A stretch of 64,000 bases of DNA from Nocardioides sp. ChNu-153 (GCF_030466625.1 NZ_JADEVT010000013.1:1-64000); one strand, 5' to 3'. Counted from the stretch's first letter, positions 35,721-44,845 are shown. Notes: generated from the sequence alone by a model not told the origin. A program made the numbers and translations.

Positions 35721-36215
35721 TCAGGCCTCGGCGGTCTCGGCCTGCGCGTCGGCGGCGGGCGCCTCGGCGGGCTCCGCGGCCGGCTCCTCGGCGGGCGTCT
35801 CGGCCGCCTCGGCCGGCTTGTCCGCCGACTTCTTGGCCGACTTCTTCGTCACCGCGTCACCCTTGGGCTCGCTCTGCGCGTCCTTGAGGGCCTGGTTGAA
35901 GATCTCGAGCTTGTCGGCCTTGGGGGCCGCCACCTTCAGCGTGCCCTCCTCGCCCGGGAGGCCCTTGAACTTCTGCCAGTCGCCGGTGATCTTCAGGATG
36001 GCCTCGACGGCCTCCGACGGCTGCGCGCCGACGCCCAGCCAGTACTGCGCCCGGTCGGTGGTGACCTCGATGAACGAGGGCTCCTCCTTGGGGTGGTACT
36101 TGCCGATCTCCTCGATCACCTTGCCGTCGCGCTTCTTGCGCGAGTCGACGACGACGATGCGGTACTGCGGGACCCGGATCTTGCCCAGGCGCTTCAAACG
36201 GATCTTGACGGCCAC
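35721..36215 (-). CDS. rpsP: 30S ribosomal protein S16 with acidic tail
   Basis: S16 is a 30S assembly protein. The first 90 or so residues are typical ([53 protein letters not shown]). The rest is a Lys-then-Ala/Glu/Pro-rich tail ([10 protein letters not shown], then [14 protein letters not shown]), giving 164 residues against 82 in E. coli. GTG at 36215 has GGAG about 13 bases upstream. It heads the rpsP-khpA transcript, after a terminator that closes the oligopeptide operon. Confidence 0.96.
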   Translation of the reverse strand: MAVKIRLKRLGKIRVPQYRIVVVDSRKKRDGKVIEEIGKYHPKEEPSFIEVTTDRAQYWLGVGAQPSEAVEAILKITGDWQKFKGLPGEEGTLKVAAPKADKLEIFNQALKDAQSEPKGDAVTKKSAKKSADKPAEAAETPAEEPAAEPAEAPAADAQAETAEA

Positions 36216-36355
36216 GGTGGGTGGTGTCTCCTCGAAAATCAGTGTGGATGGGGCTCGGTTCCGGGGTGGGGACCCGTTCTCCTGCCCCGATGGGCGGTCG
36301 GCACGCGGGTGAGAGGGTCCGCGGTCCGCACGACTCGACCGGCCATGATGCCAGA

Positions 36356-36396
36356 CCCGGGAGCCGCGGGGGAAATCGCCCCGCACGGCTCCCGGG
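36356..36396 (-). terminator. Terminator of the oligopeptide transporter operon
   Basis: CCCGGGAGCCG and CGGCTCCCGGG form a perfect 11-bp stem extended inward by CGGGG/CCCCG. It lies 27 bases after the ABC ATPase stop on the minus strand. Confidence 0.75.
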
Positions 36397-36422
36397 CAGC
36401 GCCGACCGGCCGGTCGTGCCGG

Positions 36423-38144
36423 TCAGCTGGCCGGCTCCTGCGCCTCGAGCAGGGCGTCGCGGCGCTCGCGGCGGGCGCGCTGCTCCGCGGGGTCCGGCAC
36501 GGGTACGGCGGCCACCAGCCGCTGCGTGTAGGCCTCCCGCGGCGCGGTGCAGATCTGCGCGCTCGTGCCGAGCTCGACGAGCTTGCCGTGGTGCATCACG
36601 GCGATCCGCGAGGCCAGCATCTCCACGACCGCGAGGTCGTGGCTGATGAAGAGGCAGCCGAAGCCGTACTCGCGCTGCAGCTCCTGGAACAGGTCGAGCA
36701 CGCGCGCCTGCACCGACACGTCGAGCGCCGAGGTGGGCTCGTCGGCGACCAGCAGCTGCGGCTCGAGCGCCAGCGCCCGGGCGATGCCGACGCGCTGGCG
36801 CTGGCCGCCCGACAGCTCGTGGGGGTAGCGGTTGCGCATGGCCCGCGGCAGGTGCACCTGGTCCAGCAGCGCCTCGACCCGGCGGCTGAGCTCGGTTCCC
36901 CGCACGCCCGTGTGCAGGCGCAGCGGCTCACCGATCGACTCCCCCACCGGGATGCGCGGGTTGAGCGAGGAGCCCGGGTCCTGGAAGACGATGCCGACGC
37001 GGCGGCGCAGGTCCGCGAGGTCGCGCTTGCGGGCGCTCGCCATGTCGACCCCGTCGACCCGCAGGCTGCCGCCCGCGACCGGCAGCAGGCCGACGGCTGC
37101 GCGTCCGATCGTGGTCTTGCCCGAGCCCGACTCGCCGACGAGGCCGACGACCTCGCCCTTGGCGATGCTGAACGAGACCCCGTCGACGGCGCGGAACACC
37201 GGCTGCGACCCGCGCTTGGGGTACTCCAGCACCAGGTCCTCGAGCTCGAGCACCGGGGCGCCGAGGGCCACGCCGTCGACGACGGTGCGGTCCTTCTCGG
37301 TCACCACGGTGCTGGTGTGGCGCCCGAAGTGGGGCACCGCCGCCAGGAGCTGCTGGGTGTAGGGGTGCTGCGGGCGCGTGAACACGTCGGTGGTGGCGCC
37401 GCGCTCGACGACGCGGCCGTCCTTCATGACGATCATCCGGTCGGCCATGTCGGCGACCACGCCCATGTCGTGCGTGATGATGACGATGCCCGAGTCGATC
37501 CGGTCCTTCAGGTCGGTGATCAGCTTGAGGATCTCCGCCTGCACCGTCACGTCGAGCGCCGTCGTCGGCTCGTCGGCGACCAGCAGCGTGGGCTCGCAGG
37601 ACAGCGCCTGCGCGATCATCGCGCGTTGGCGCTGACCACCGGAGAGCTGGTGGGGGAACGCGTCGAAGCGACGCTCGGGCTCGGGGATCTCGACGAGGCG
37701 CAGCAGCTCGAGCGCCCGCTCGCGCGCTGCCGACGGGGACATCGAGAAGTGCGAGCGAAGCGCCTCGACGATCTGGAAGCCGATCGGGTAGACGGGGTTC
37801 AGCGCGGTCATCGGCTCCTGGAAGATCACGGCGATCTCCTTGCCGCGCACCTTGCGCTGGGCGCTGCCGCGCAGGCCGAGCACCTCGCGCCCGTTGAGCT
37901 TCGCGCTCCCCCGGGCCCGGCCGTTCGGCGGGAGCAGCCCGAGCAGCGACATCGACGACTGGGTCTTGCCCGACCCGGACTCGCCGACGATCGCCAGCAC
38001 CTCGCCCGGCGCGACCGCGTAGGAGACGTCCTGGGCGGCCGGGATCCACTGGTCGTCGACGAAGAACTCGACGGTCAGGTCGGTGACCTCGAGGACGGGC
38101 GGGCGGCCCGCGGCGTCGTCCCGGGGCTGGTCGAGGCTGGTCAC
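36423..38144 (-). CDS. Oligopeptide ABC transporter, fused double ATPase (OppD-OppF type)
   Basis: A 573-residue protein with two complete ABC ATPase domains: first Walker [12 protein letters not shown] and signature [10 protein letters not shown], second Walker [12 protein letters not shown] and signature [10 protein letters not shown]. Each ends with the peptide-transporter extension ([28 protein letters not shown]). These drive uptake of peptides through the OppB/OppC permeases. One polypeptide replaces the usual OppD and OppF pair, a fusion seen elsewhere. GTG at 38144 has GAAGG six bases upstream. The PH-domain gene on the other strand separates it from oppC. Confidence 0.94.
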   Translation of the reverse strand: MTSLDQPRDDAAGRPPVLEVTDLTVEFFVDDQWIPAAQDVSYAVAPGEVLAIVGESGSGKTQSSMSLLGLLPPNGRARGSAKLNGREVLGLRGSAQRKVRGKEIAVIFQEPMTALNPVYPIGFQIVEALRSHFSMSPSAARERALELLRLVEIPEPERRFDAFPHQLSGGQRQRAMIAQALSCEPTLLVADEPTTALDVTVQAEILKLITDLKDRIDSGIVIITHDMGVVADMADRMIVMKDGRVVERGATTDVFTRPQHPYTQQLLAAVPHFGRHTSTVVTEKDRTVVDGVALGAPVLELEDLVLEYPKRGSQPVFRAVDGVSFSIAKGEVVGLVGESGSGKTTIGRAAVGLLPVAGGSLRVDGVDMASARKRDLADLRRRVGIVFQDPGSSLNPRIPVGESIGEPLRLHTGVRGTELSRRVEALLDQVHLPRAMRNRYPHELSGGQRQRVGIARALALEPQLLVADEPTSALDVSVQARVLDLFQELQREYGFGCLFISHDLAVVEMLASRIAVMHHGKLVELGTSAQICTAPREAYTQRLVAAVPVPDPAEQRARRERRDALLEAQEPAS

Positions 38145-38188
38145 TGGGCACCTTCCACGGTGGTTCGGCGGTCTGCGAGGCTGCGGTC

Positions 38189-38788
38189 ATGACGAGTCCC
38201 ACCGCGGGAGCCGGCGCCGGGAGCGGCGGCCCCACCCCGTACGTCCAGGTCTACCGGCCGGGCTTCGCCCGCGCGCTGGGCGGGACGCTCGTCGCGCTGG
38301 CCGTGGTCATGGTCGTGCTGCTGGTCGTCACCGGGGGCCCGGACGCCCTGCTGCGCTACACCGGCGGCGTCGCGCTGGTCGGACTGGTCGGCTACCTCGG
38401 CTACTGGCGCCCCCACGTGAGCGTGGACGACGACGGCGTCGAGGTGCGCAACCCGCTCCGCTCCGTCCGCGTGCCCTGGTCGAGCCTGCTGCTCGTCGAC
38501 GGGCGCTACGGCCTGCGCCTGGTCACGGCCGACGGCCGGTACGACGCGTGGGCCGCCCCGGCGCCCACCGGCATGGCGCGCGCCCGGCACCAGACCAGCG
38601 CCTGCGCCACGATGGTCACCCGTCGCTGGGAGCGGGAGACCGGCCTGGCCGGTCCGGACCGCCGCGACGGCGACCGCGCCGCGGACACCCCGGTCGGCGC
38701 CTGGGACCGCGACGAGGCCGCGACGGGCGCGGCCGCCGTGCTCGCTGCGCTGGCCGTGCTCGGGCCGCTGCTGGGCTTCGTGGTCTGA
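38189..38788 (+). CDS. PH-domain-like membrane protein
   Basis: A 199-residue protein with two adjacent N-terminal membrane helices (GGTLVALAVVMVVLLVV and YTGGVALVGLVGYLGY), then a small beta-rich PH-like domain of the actinobacterial bPH type (HVSVDDDGVEVRNPLRSVRVPWSSLLLVDGRYGL is its core, residues about 72-105) and a C-terminal hydrophobic segment. Function unknown. The ATG at 38189 has no clear ribosome binding site. It lies on the opposite strand inside the opp operon, between oppC and the ATPase gene, so its transcript is antisense to the operon mRNA. Confidence 0.75.
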   Translation: MTSPTAGAGAGSGGPTPYVQVYRPGFARALGGTLVALAVVMVVLLVVTGGPDALLRYTGGVALVGLVGYLGYWRPHVSVDDDGVEVRNPLRSVRVPWSSLLLVDGRYGLRLVTADGRYDAWAAPAPTGMARARHQTSACATMVTRRWERETGLAGPDRRDGDRAADTPVGAWDRDEAATGAAAVLAALAVLGPLLGFVV

Positions 38789-38802
38789 CGCGAGCGCCGC
38801 CG

Positions 38803-39852
38803 TCACGACGTGGCCTTCGCGTCCTGGCGCGCCATCCGGCCCGCGGCGCGAGCCATCTTGCGGGCCGACGGGATCTTCTTCTGGCGCGGGTCGAACGCGT
38901 CGCGCAGGCCGTCGCCGACGAAGTTGATCGACAGGGCCAGCGCGATGACGAACAGTCCGGGCCACCAGAAGAGCCACGGCCGCGTGTTGAAGGCCTGCTC
39001 GTAGTCCGAGATCATCTTGCCCAGCGACGTACCCGTCTGGATGCCGAAGCCCAGGTAGCTCAGCGACGCCTCGAGGATCACCGCCGCCGCCATGAGCAGC
39101 GTGGTGTTGACGATGACGACACCCATCGCGTTCGGGATCATGTGCTTCACGATGATGCGGAAGTCGCTGGCGCCCGCCACGCGGGCGGCGTCCACGAACT
39201 CGCGCTCGCGCAGCGACAGGAACTCGGCCCGCACGAGGCGGGCCAGCGTCGTCCAGCTCACCGCGCCGAGCACGACGGCGAGGATGAACGGCCCCGCCGC
39301 CCCCACCATCTTGCCGAGCACGGCGCCGATGACGATGAGCGGGAACGTGATGATGAGGTCCGTCAGGCGCATGAGGACCTGGTCGGTCGCCCCGCGGTAG
39401 AAGCCCGCGAGCGCTCCCACCGCCATGCCGAGCAGCGCGGAGACGCTGCCCACCACGATCATGACGAGCAGCGACGTCTGGGTGCCCTGCATCGTGCGGG
39501 CGAAGATGTCGCGGCCGAGCTCGTCCTGGCCGAACGGCGCGTCGCCGAACGCCAGACCGTCGCCTCCGAGCCACGTGGGCAGCCCCATCGTGGGCGTGCC
39601 CTGCGGGTTCACGAGGGGGTTCTGGTCGCTCGGGGCGTGCTTCCACCAGCCCGGGACCGGACCGACACCGATGGACGTGATCGCCAGCAGGGCGATGAGC
39701 GCGATGACGGCGAGCCCGGCCATCGCGCCCCGGTGCCGCAGGAAGCGGCGCCGGATGATCTGGCCCTGCGAGAGGCCGGCGACGTCCTTCAGCTCGATCG
39801 CGTTCTCCGAGCGCTCCTCGGGGATGCCCGAGGGTGGGGTCTCGACAGTCAT
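38803..39852 (-). CDS. Oligopeptide ABC transporter permease (OppC/DppC type)
   Basis: A 349-residue membrane permease. It has the N-terminal OppC domain (QIIRRRFLRHRGAMAGLAV), a periplasmic loop of about 50 residues, five more helices, and the EAA loop that docks on the ATPase (REREFVDAARVAGASDFRII near residue 225). The HMIPNAMGVV segment after it is typical. ATG at 39852 lies in an ATGA overlap with the tiny bridging ORF that contains its GGAAGGAG ribosome binding site. Ends 14 bp before the converging PH-domain gene. Confidence 0.94.
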   Translation of the reverse strand: MTVETPPSGIPEERSENAIELKDVAGLSQGQIIRRRFLRHRGAMAGLAVIALIALLAITSIGVGPVPGWWKHAPSDQNPLVNPQGTPTMGLPTWLGGDGLAFGDAPFGQDELGRDIFARTMQGTQTSLLVMIVVGSVSALLGMAVGALAGFYRGATDQVLMRLTDLIITFPLIVIGAVLGKMVGAAGPFILAVVLGAVSWTTLARLVRAEFLSLREREFVDAARVAGASDFRIIVKHMIPNAMGVVIVNTTLLMAAAVILEASLSYLGFGIQTGTSLGKMISDYEQAFNTRPWLFWWPGLFVIALALSINFVGDGLRDAFDPRQKKIPSARKMARAAGRMARQDAKATS

Positions 39853-39905
39853 GCCGTCGCTCCTTCCGCTGCGGCCAGCAGGGTGGTCGTGCGCGCGTCG
39901 CTCAT
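39849..39905 (-). CDS. 18-residue ORF bridging oppB and oppC
   Basis: A short ORF, MSDARTTTLLAAAEGATA, fills the gap between oppB and oppC exactly. Its ATG overlaps the oppB stop (ATGA at 39902-39905) and its TGA overlaps the oppC ATG (ATGA at 39849-39852). It also contains the oppC ribosome binding site, GGAAGGAG. Translation of this ORF would carry ribosomes from one permease gene to the next. Whether the peptide itself has a role is unknown. Confidence 0.5.
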   Translation of the reverse strand: MSDARTTTLLAAAEGATA

Positions 39906-41443
39906 GCCGCCACCCGGATCCGCGGGTCGAGCACGGCGTAGAACAGGTCGGCGACGAAGTTCGCCACCACCGCCAGGATCGCGATCACGAGCAGGTAGCC
40001 CATGATCGGGTCGATGACGTTCTGGTCGAGGTAGTTGGCGAACAGCCAGCCCATGCCCCGCCAGTTGAAGATCCGCTCCGTGATCACTGCGCCGCCGACG
40101 AGCGTGATGATGTCGACGGGCACGATCGAGGCCAGCGGGATCAGCGCGTTGCGGAACGCGTGGCGCATGATCACCGTGCGCTCGGTCAGGCCCTTGGCCC
40201 GCGCCGTGCGGATGTAGTCCTGGCCCAGCACCTCGAGCGTGCTGGCCCGCGAGTAGCGCGAGTACGACGCGAACGAGATGAGCACGAGCGTCAGCGTCGG
40301 CAGCAGCAGGTGGCCGAAGAGGTCGAGCGTGTTGAGCCAGAACCCCGAGTCGAAGCCGGGCGTGCGCCGCGACGCCGTCGAGATCGGCCGGCCCCGGATG
40401 AGGCCGTGGTCGACGTAGTTGTCCCACGAGCTCATGAGGCGGTCGACGAACAGCAGGCCGGCCACGGGCAGGGCGGTGAGGGCCGCCGTACGGGCCACGG
40501 TCCAGCGGTCCGGACCGCCCCAGGCGAGGCCGACACCGAGGCCCACGAGCACGGCCAGCAGGCCCAGCCCGAGGACGATCGGCCAGGACGCGTCGACGTA
40601 GTACCAGAGGTAGAGCACCGGGTAGTACAGCGCGACGCCGAGCGCCGCCACCGTGAGGGAGGCGTAGAGCGAGCGCCGGTCGCTGAGCCCGGTCGACAGG
40701 GCGGTGATGCCGAAGGCCATGCCGACGCCGAGCACGCCGACGAGGACGATGCCGAGGCCCGGGGTCACGAGGAAGTCGGTGAGGTCGACGTAGAGCATCA
40801 CCGCGAGGCTCACCAGTGCGGCGACGCCGAACACGCGCAGGCGCCGCGCGGCCGATCCGCCGACCGCGGCCATCACCACCGTCGCCGTGCCGAGCACCAC
40901 GAGGGCGTGGAACCACCAGGCGATCTGCGGGTCGGCGAGGAAGTCGTTGAACTTGATGGCCAGGAACTGCTTGAGCAGCACGGCCACCCAGAAGGTGGGC
41001 AGCGAGTAGAGCACGAAGGACACGAACGTCAGGCCGTAGTCGAATCCGGAGTACTGCCGCAGCGCGCTCACGATTCCGACGAAGACACCGAGCACGATCG
41101 CGAGCAGGGTCGCCACCGTGACGAGCTGCAACGTGGTGGTCACGGCGCCGGACAGCAGCTCCGTCGTCGGGGTACCGGTGCGCCAGTCACGGCCGAGGTC
41201 GCAGCTGCCGATCAGGCAGCGGCTCGCGCCGGAGAGCCAGTCCAGGTACCGCAGGAGGACGGGAGAGTCGAGGTCCAGCATCGCCGTGCGGGCCGCGATG
41301 CGGTCCTCGGCACCGGGACGGGTGTCCGTCCGCAGGTCCTCGAGGGGGTCGATCGCGATGTCGACCAGGACGTACATGACGACCGTCGAGACCAGCACGA
41401 CGAGGACCGACGTCATCAGCCGTCGGGCCAGGAACATGAGCAT
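39902..41443 (-). CDS. Oligopeptide ABC transporter permease (OppB/DppB type) with extra membrane region
   Basis: A 513-residue permease, against 305-340 usual for OppB. Residues 1-160 match OppB (FLARRLMTSVLVVLVSTVV, GAVTTTLQLVTVATLLAIVLG, YSLPTFWVAVLLKQ). Residues about 175-345 are an insertion of roughly six extra hydrophobic segments; the OppB sequence resumes near 375 (LLLPTLTLVLISFA) with the EAA loop LGQDYIRTARAKGLTERTV. The insertion keeps the frame and codon use of its surroundings. It starts at an ATG (41443) 189 bp after the binding-protein gene and overlaps the bridging ORF. Confidence 0.92.
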   Translation of the reverse strand: MLMFLARRLMTSVLVVLVSTVVMYVLVDIAIDPLEDLRTDTRPGAEDRIAARTAMLDLDSPVLLRYLDWLSGASRCLIGSCDLGRDWRTGTPTTELLSGAVTTTLQLVTVATLLAIVLGVFVGIVSALRQYSGFDYGLTFVSFVLYSLPTFWVAVLLKQFLAIKFNDFLADPQIAWWFHALVVLGTATVVMAAVGGSAARRLRVFGVAALVSLAVMLYVDLTDFLVTPGLGIVLVGVLGVGMAFGITALSTGLSDRRSLYASLTVAALGVALYYPVLYLWYYVDASWPIVLGLGLLAVLVGLGVGLAWGGPDRWTVARTAALTALPVAGLLFVDRLMSSWDNYVDHGLIRGRPISTASRRTPGFDSGFWLNTLDLFGHLLLPTLTLVLISFASYSRYSRASTLEVLGQDYIRTARAKGLTERTVIMRHAFRNALIPLASIVPVDIITLVGGAVITERIFNWRGMGWLFANYLDQNVIDPIMGYLLVIAILAVVANFVADLFYAVLDPRIRVAA

Positions 41444-41520
41444 GCGTCACACCTTCGCAGAAGGGTCGGGCGCGCGGCCGGGCACCACCGAGGGCCTCGT
41501 GCCGCGCGGGATCGGGGCCG

Positions 41521-41577
41521 CGCCCCGCGCCGTCACGTCCACCGACGAGGCGAGTGGACGTGGGCGCACGCGGGGCG
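41521..41577 (-). terminator. Hairpin between the binding-protein and oppB genes
   Basis: CGCCCCGCG/CGCGGGGCG encloses ACGTCCAC/GTGGACGT. A second hairpin follows at 41575-41609 (GCGGGG/CCCCGC). Such structures often stop or stabilise transcripts so that the binding protein is made in excess over the permeases. Confidence 0.55.
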
Positions 41578-41632
41578 GGGACCGCCGGTCGTCGACCGAC
41601 GGCCCCCGCCCTCCGTTGCGCAGCCGGAGCTG

Positions 41633-43450
41633 TCAGTCGACGAGCGACCAGTTCCAGTAGCCGTGGAAGATGGTCGGGCTCAGCGGAGCCGGCTCGACAC
41701 CCTCGAGGCGCTCGGAGTTCCAGGCCGCCACCGACGGGAACTGGAACAGCGGCAGGCCGTACGCGTTGTCGTACAGCATCTGGTCGATCTGCGTCTGGAG
41801 CTCGACCTGGCGGTCCTCGTCCGTGGTCACGGACAGCTCGTCCCACAGGGCGTCCATGGCCGGGTCGGTGTACCCGGTCAGGTTGTTGAGGCCGCCCGTG
41901 TAGTAGGTCGCCTGCGACTCGGTCACACCGGTGGAGGTGGACTGCCACGCGAAGAAGGCGGCGTCGTAGGTGCCGTCACCGAGCTTGGAGCCCCAGTCGA
42001 CGTTGCGCGCGTCCTCGACCACGAAGCCGGCCTCCTCGAGGGCGGGCTTGATGATCTCGAACTGGTTCTCGCGACGGACGTTGTCGGCCGCGAACATGAT
42101 GCGCACGGTCGGGGCGCTCACGCCGACGCTCTCGAGCAGCGCCGCGGCGGCGGCCGGGTCGGACTCGGCGTACTCGTCCGAGCCGTTGGCGCCGACGATC
42201 TCGTCGTACGTCGGGGAGCCCGGCGTCACGATGAAGGAGTCACGCGTCTCGGCGCCCTCCTCGAGCGGCGCGATGAGCCGGTCGATGATGTCCTGGCGCG
42301 GGTACGCCGTCAGGAACGCCTGGCGCACGGTGCGCGCGGTCTCCGCGTCGCCGCCGTACGTGGCCGGGTCGAACGGGCCGCCGTTGTCGACGACGAGGTC
42401 GACGTGCTCGTAGCTGGCCTCGACGCCGGTCTCGACCTCGGTGCCGTCGATGTTCTGCAGGGCCTCGACGATGTCGGTGGTGGCCTGCGGGCCGACCAGG
42501 TCGATCTCGCCGTTGGCGAGCTGCTGCGCCTGGGCGTTGGGGTCCTCGTTCCACTGGACCGTCACGGTCGGGATGGAGGCCGGGCGGTCACCCGTGTACT
42601 CCGGGTTCTCCTCGAGCGTGGCGTACTGGCCGTCCTCCATCTCCGTCAGCACGTAGGCGCCGCTGGAGAGGTAGAGCGACTCGTCCTCGGGGAGGCTCTT
42701 GAAGTCGAAGCCCGAGTTCCAGAACGACGAGATCGGGCCCAGCTTGGTGGCGTCGTTGGCCATGACGGCGTCGATGAGGGTCTGCTTCGCCTCCATCGGG
42801 TCCGTGATGTCGAGCGCGTTCATCACCGTCGCGTGGGCCGCGACGCCGCCGCCGTCGATCTGGAGCTCCCAGTCGGCGAACGGCTCGCTGTAGGTGAGCG
42901 TCATCGACTTGTTGTCGTCGGAGATCTCCGGCGTCTCGGTCAGCGGCAGACCCGCGGACGAGCTGTCGAAGTAGACCTGGCCCTCGCCGAGCACCGGGAC
43001 GTTGTTGTCGTCGGTCTCGACCTGGTCGGCCTCGATGGTGTTGACCTTGCCGCTGCCGGCCGCCCACGCGAGGAGCAGGTCGGCGGCGTCGACGGGCGTG
43101 CCGTCGGACCACCTCGCGTCGTCCGCGACGGTGTACTTCACCGTCAGCGGGTCGTCGCTGATCTTCTCGTAGGTGCCGAAGGACTCGTCGGTCTGCAGCT
43201 CCTGCTCGGCGTCGTAGAAGTTCATGGTCGAGCGCGTCAGGTACACCAGGATGGCGTTCGCGGTCGCGTTGCCGTTCGACGTGTCGTCGTTGTACGAGAA
43301 GAACGGCTGGTTCCAGCCGACGGTGATGCGCTCGGCACCGCTGTCGCTGTTGCCCTCGTTCTCGTTCTCGTCCTCCGGCGGCGCGCATGCGGCCAGGGCC
43401 GCGCCGAGAGCTACTGCAGTCGTCGCAGCAGCGATTCTCCTGAGTCTCAC
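41633..43450 (-). CDS. ABC transporter substrate-binding lipoprotein, family 5 (oligopeptide)
   Basis: A 605-residue lipoprotein; the signal ends in LAAC with Cys22 as the lipidated residue. The family-5 fold is seen in VKYTVADDARWSDGTPVDAADLLLAW, the SGAYVLTEM and NPEYTGDRP segments, and NGEIDLVGP. The mature protein is strongly acidic, which suits an extracellular binding protein. It captures peptides (or similar solutes) for the OppB/C/DF complex. GTG at 43450 has GGAGG upstream. It is the first gene of the operon. Confidence 0.93.
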   Translation of the reverse strand: MRLRRIAAATTAVALGAALAACAPPEDENENEGNSDSGAERITVGWNQPFFSYNDDTSNGNATANAILVYLTRSTMNFYDAEQELQTDESFGTYEKISDDPLTVKYTVADDARWSDGTPVDAADLLLAWAAGSGKVNTIEADQVETDDNNVPVLGEGQVYFDSSSAGLPLTETPEISDDNKSMTLTYSEPFADWELQIDGGGVAAHATVMNALDITDPMEAKQTLIDAVMANDATKLGPISSFWNSGFDFKSLPEDESLYLSSGAYVLTEMEDGQYATLEENPEYTGDRPASIPTVTVQWNEDPNAQAQQLANGEIDLVGPQATTDIVEALQNIDGTEVETGVEASYEHVDLVVDNGGPFDPATYGGDAETARTVRQAFLTAYPRQDIIDRLIAPLEEGAETRDSFIVTPGSPTYDEIVGANGSDEYAESDPAAAAALLESVGVSAPTVRIMFAADNVRRENQFEIIKPALEEAGFVVEDARNVDWGSKLGDGTYDAAFFAWQSTSTGVTESQATYYTGGLNNLTGYTDPAMDALWDELSVTTDEDRQVELQTQIDQMLYDNAYGLPLFQFPSVAAWNSERLEGVEPAPLSPTIFHGYWNWSLVD

Positions 43451-43676
43451 GAATCCTCCAGGTGTAGGTCAGATCTGCACAGCCCCATGCGATTCCGAGA
43501 CCACCCGGACGGCGCCGTGCCGCGGAAACGTAACCCGCGGGCCGGAGGGCGAACAGGTCCCGGCATCGTCTAGACCTCTATCGTTACGCAAGCGAGACGT
43601 GCGGCCGACCGGCCCACCGAGCCCCAGGACGACGCCCGCAGCGGTCCCCGCGCCGCAACCTGTCCCGGCGTGCGGC

Positions 43677-44756
43677 TCAGGAGCCGGAGACGATCCGCCC
43701 GCGCAGCACGACGGCCACCGGGCGGTGGAGGGTCGCGAGGTCGCGCAGCGGGTCGGCGCGGGTCACGAGGAAGTCGGCCGGCGCGCCCTCCTCGAGCGTC
43801 GCGTTCCAGCCCAGCCACGCCCGTGCCCGCCACGAGGCCGCGCCGAGGGCCTCGCGGACCGGCAGGCCGAGGGCGGCGAGCGCCACCACCTCGCCGACGA
43901 CGTTCCCGTGGCGGGCCACGCCGCCGCCGTCGGAGCCGGCGTACATCGGGACCCCGGCCTCGAACGCGCCCATGAGCGTGTCGCGCCGCCGTACGTGCAG
44001 GTCGGTCATGGTCGAGGCGTACGCCGGGAACCGCGCCGCGCCCGCCGTGGCGTGCTCGGGGAACTTGTCGAGCTGCATGACGGTCGGCACGAGGGCCGTG
44101 CCGGCCGCCGCCATCCGCTCGACGAGGTCGGGCGTCAGGCCGGTGCCGTGCTCGATGCAGTCGATGCCGGCGTCGACGAGGCCCGGCAGCACCTCGTGAC
44201 CGAAGCAGTGCGCCGTCACCTTCGCGCCGTTCTCGTGCGCGGCCGCGATCGCCGCCGCGAACGCCTCGGGCGGGAAGGACGGGGTGAGGTCGCCCGCCTC
44301 GCGGTCGATCCAGTCGCCGACGAGCTTGACCCACCCGTCCCCGCGCCGGGCCTCGACCGCCACCTGGGCGGCCAGCTCCGCCGGCTCGACCTCCGCGGCG
44401 TACCCCCGGATGTAGCGCCGGGTGCGGGCCACGTGGCGCCCGGCCCGGATGAGGCGCGGCAGGTCCTCGCGCTCGTGCATCCAGGAGGTGTCGAGCGCGG
44501 AGCCGCAGTCACGGATCAGCAACGCTCCCCCGTCGCGGTCGGCGATCGCCTGCGCCTCGGCCTCCGCGTCGTCCACCGCGCCGTGGTCGGCCAGGCCGAT
44601 GTGGCAGTGCGCGTCGACGAGGCCGGGGAGGATCCAGCCCTCCGCCGCGGTCTCCGCCCCCGGCTGAGGTTCGTGGGTGACGTGGCCGTCGACGACGTAG
44701 AGGTCGCGCACCTCGCCGTCGGGCAGCACCGGACCTCGGAACCTCTGCACGGTCAT
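43677..44756 (-). CDS. Amidohydrolase family metallo-hydrolase
   Basis: A 359-residue enzyme of the amidohydrolase superfamily (imidazolonepropionase-like branch). Metal-site motifs are present in order: HxH in VDAHCHIG, a Lys in WVKLVGDW, His in VTAHCFGHE, His in CIEHGTGL and Asp in YAGSDGGG. It would hydrolyse a C-N or similar bond; the substrate is unknown, though its place before the oligopeptide importer suggests a nitrogenous substrate (inference). ATG at 44756 is six bases after TAGCGT with no ribosome binding site. Confidence 0.88.
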   Translation of the reverse strand: MTVQRFRGPVLPDGEVRDLYVVDGHVTHEPQPGAETAAEGWILPGLVDAHCHIGLADHGAVDDAEAEAQAIADRDGGALLIRDCGSALDTSWMHEREDLPRLIRAGRHVARTRRYIRGYAAEVEPAELAAQVAVEARRGDGWVKLVGDWIDREAGDLTPSFPPEAFAAAIAAAHENGAKVTAHCFGHEVLPGLVDAGIDCIEHGTGLTPDLVERMAAAGTALVPTVMQLDKFPEHATAGAARFPAYASTMTDLHVRRRDTLMGAFEAGVPMYAGSDGGGVARHGNVVGEVVALAALGLPVREALGAASWRARAWLGWNATLEEGAPADFLVTRADPLRDLATLHRPVAVVLRGRIVSGS

Positions 44757-44762
44757 GCCCGC

Positions 44763-44768
44763 ACGCTA
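44763..44768 (-). promoter_or_regulatory. -10 box, leaderless start of the amidohydrolase gene
   Basis: TAGCGT on the minus strand, six bases before the ATG at 44756. The upstream -35 region falls inside the palindromic repeat at 44781-44806 and shows no consensus. Confidence 0.45.
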
Positions 44769-44780
44769 GCGGGGACCTGG

Positions 44781-44817
44781 GGTTTCCCCGCCTGAGCGGG
44801 GAAACCTGCGGTCTACG
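44781..44817. repeat. Left inverted repeat with terminal palindrome
   Basis: GGTTTCCCCGC/GCGGGGAAACC hairpin (loop CTGA) followed by TGCGGTCTACG. It matches the reverse complement of 46020-46056 at 35 of 37 positions. Weaker similarity continues inward for about 45 bp (shared CACAGGGT and CGCAGAG). Confidence 0.9.
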
Positions 44818-44845
44818 GCCGATGCCTGGCTCGTAGAGCACAGGG

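Noticed and set aside
39425..43573. A 1382-codon open frame on the plus strand across the whole oligopeptide operon
   Set aside because: Its translation is a His/Arg/Gly/Glu-rich string with no domain pattern; it is the antisense shadow of the well-supported minus-strand permease and binding-protein genes in G+C-rich DNA.
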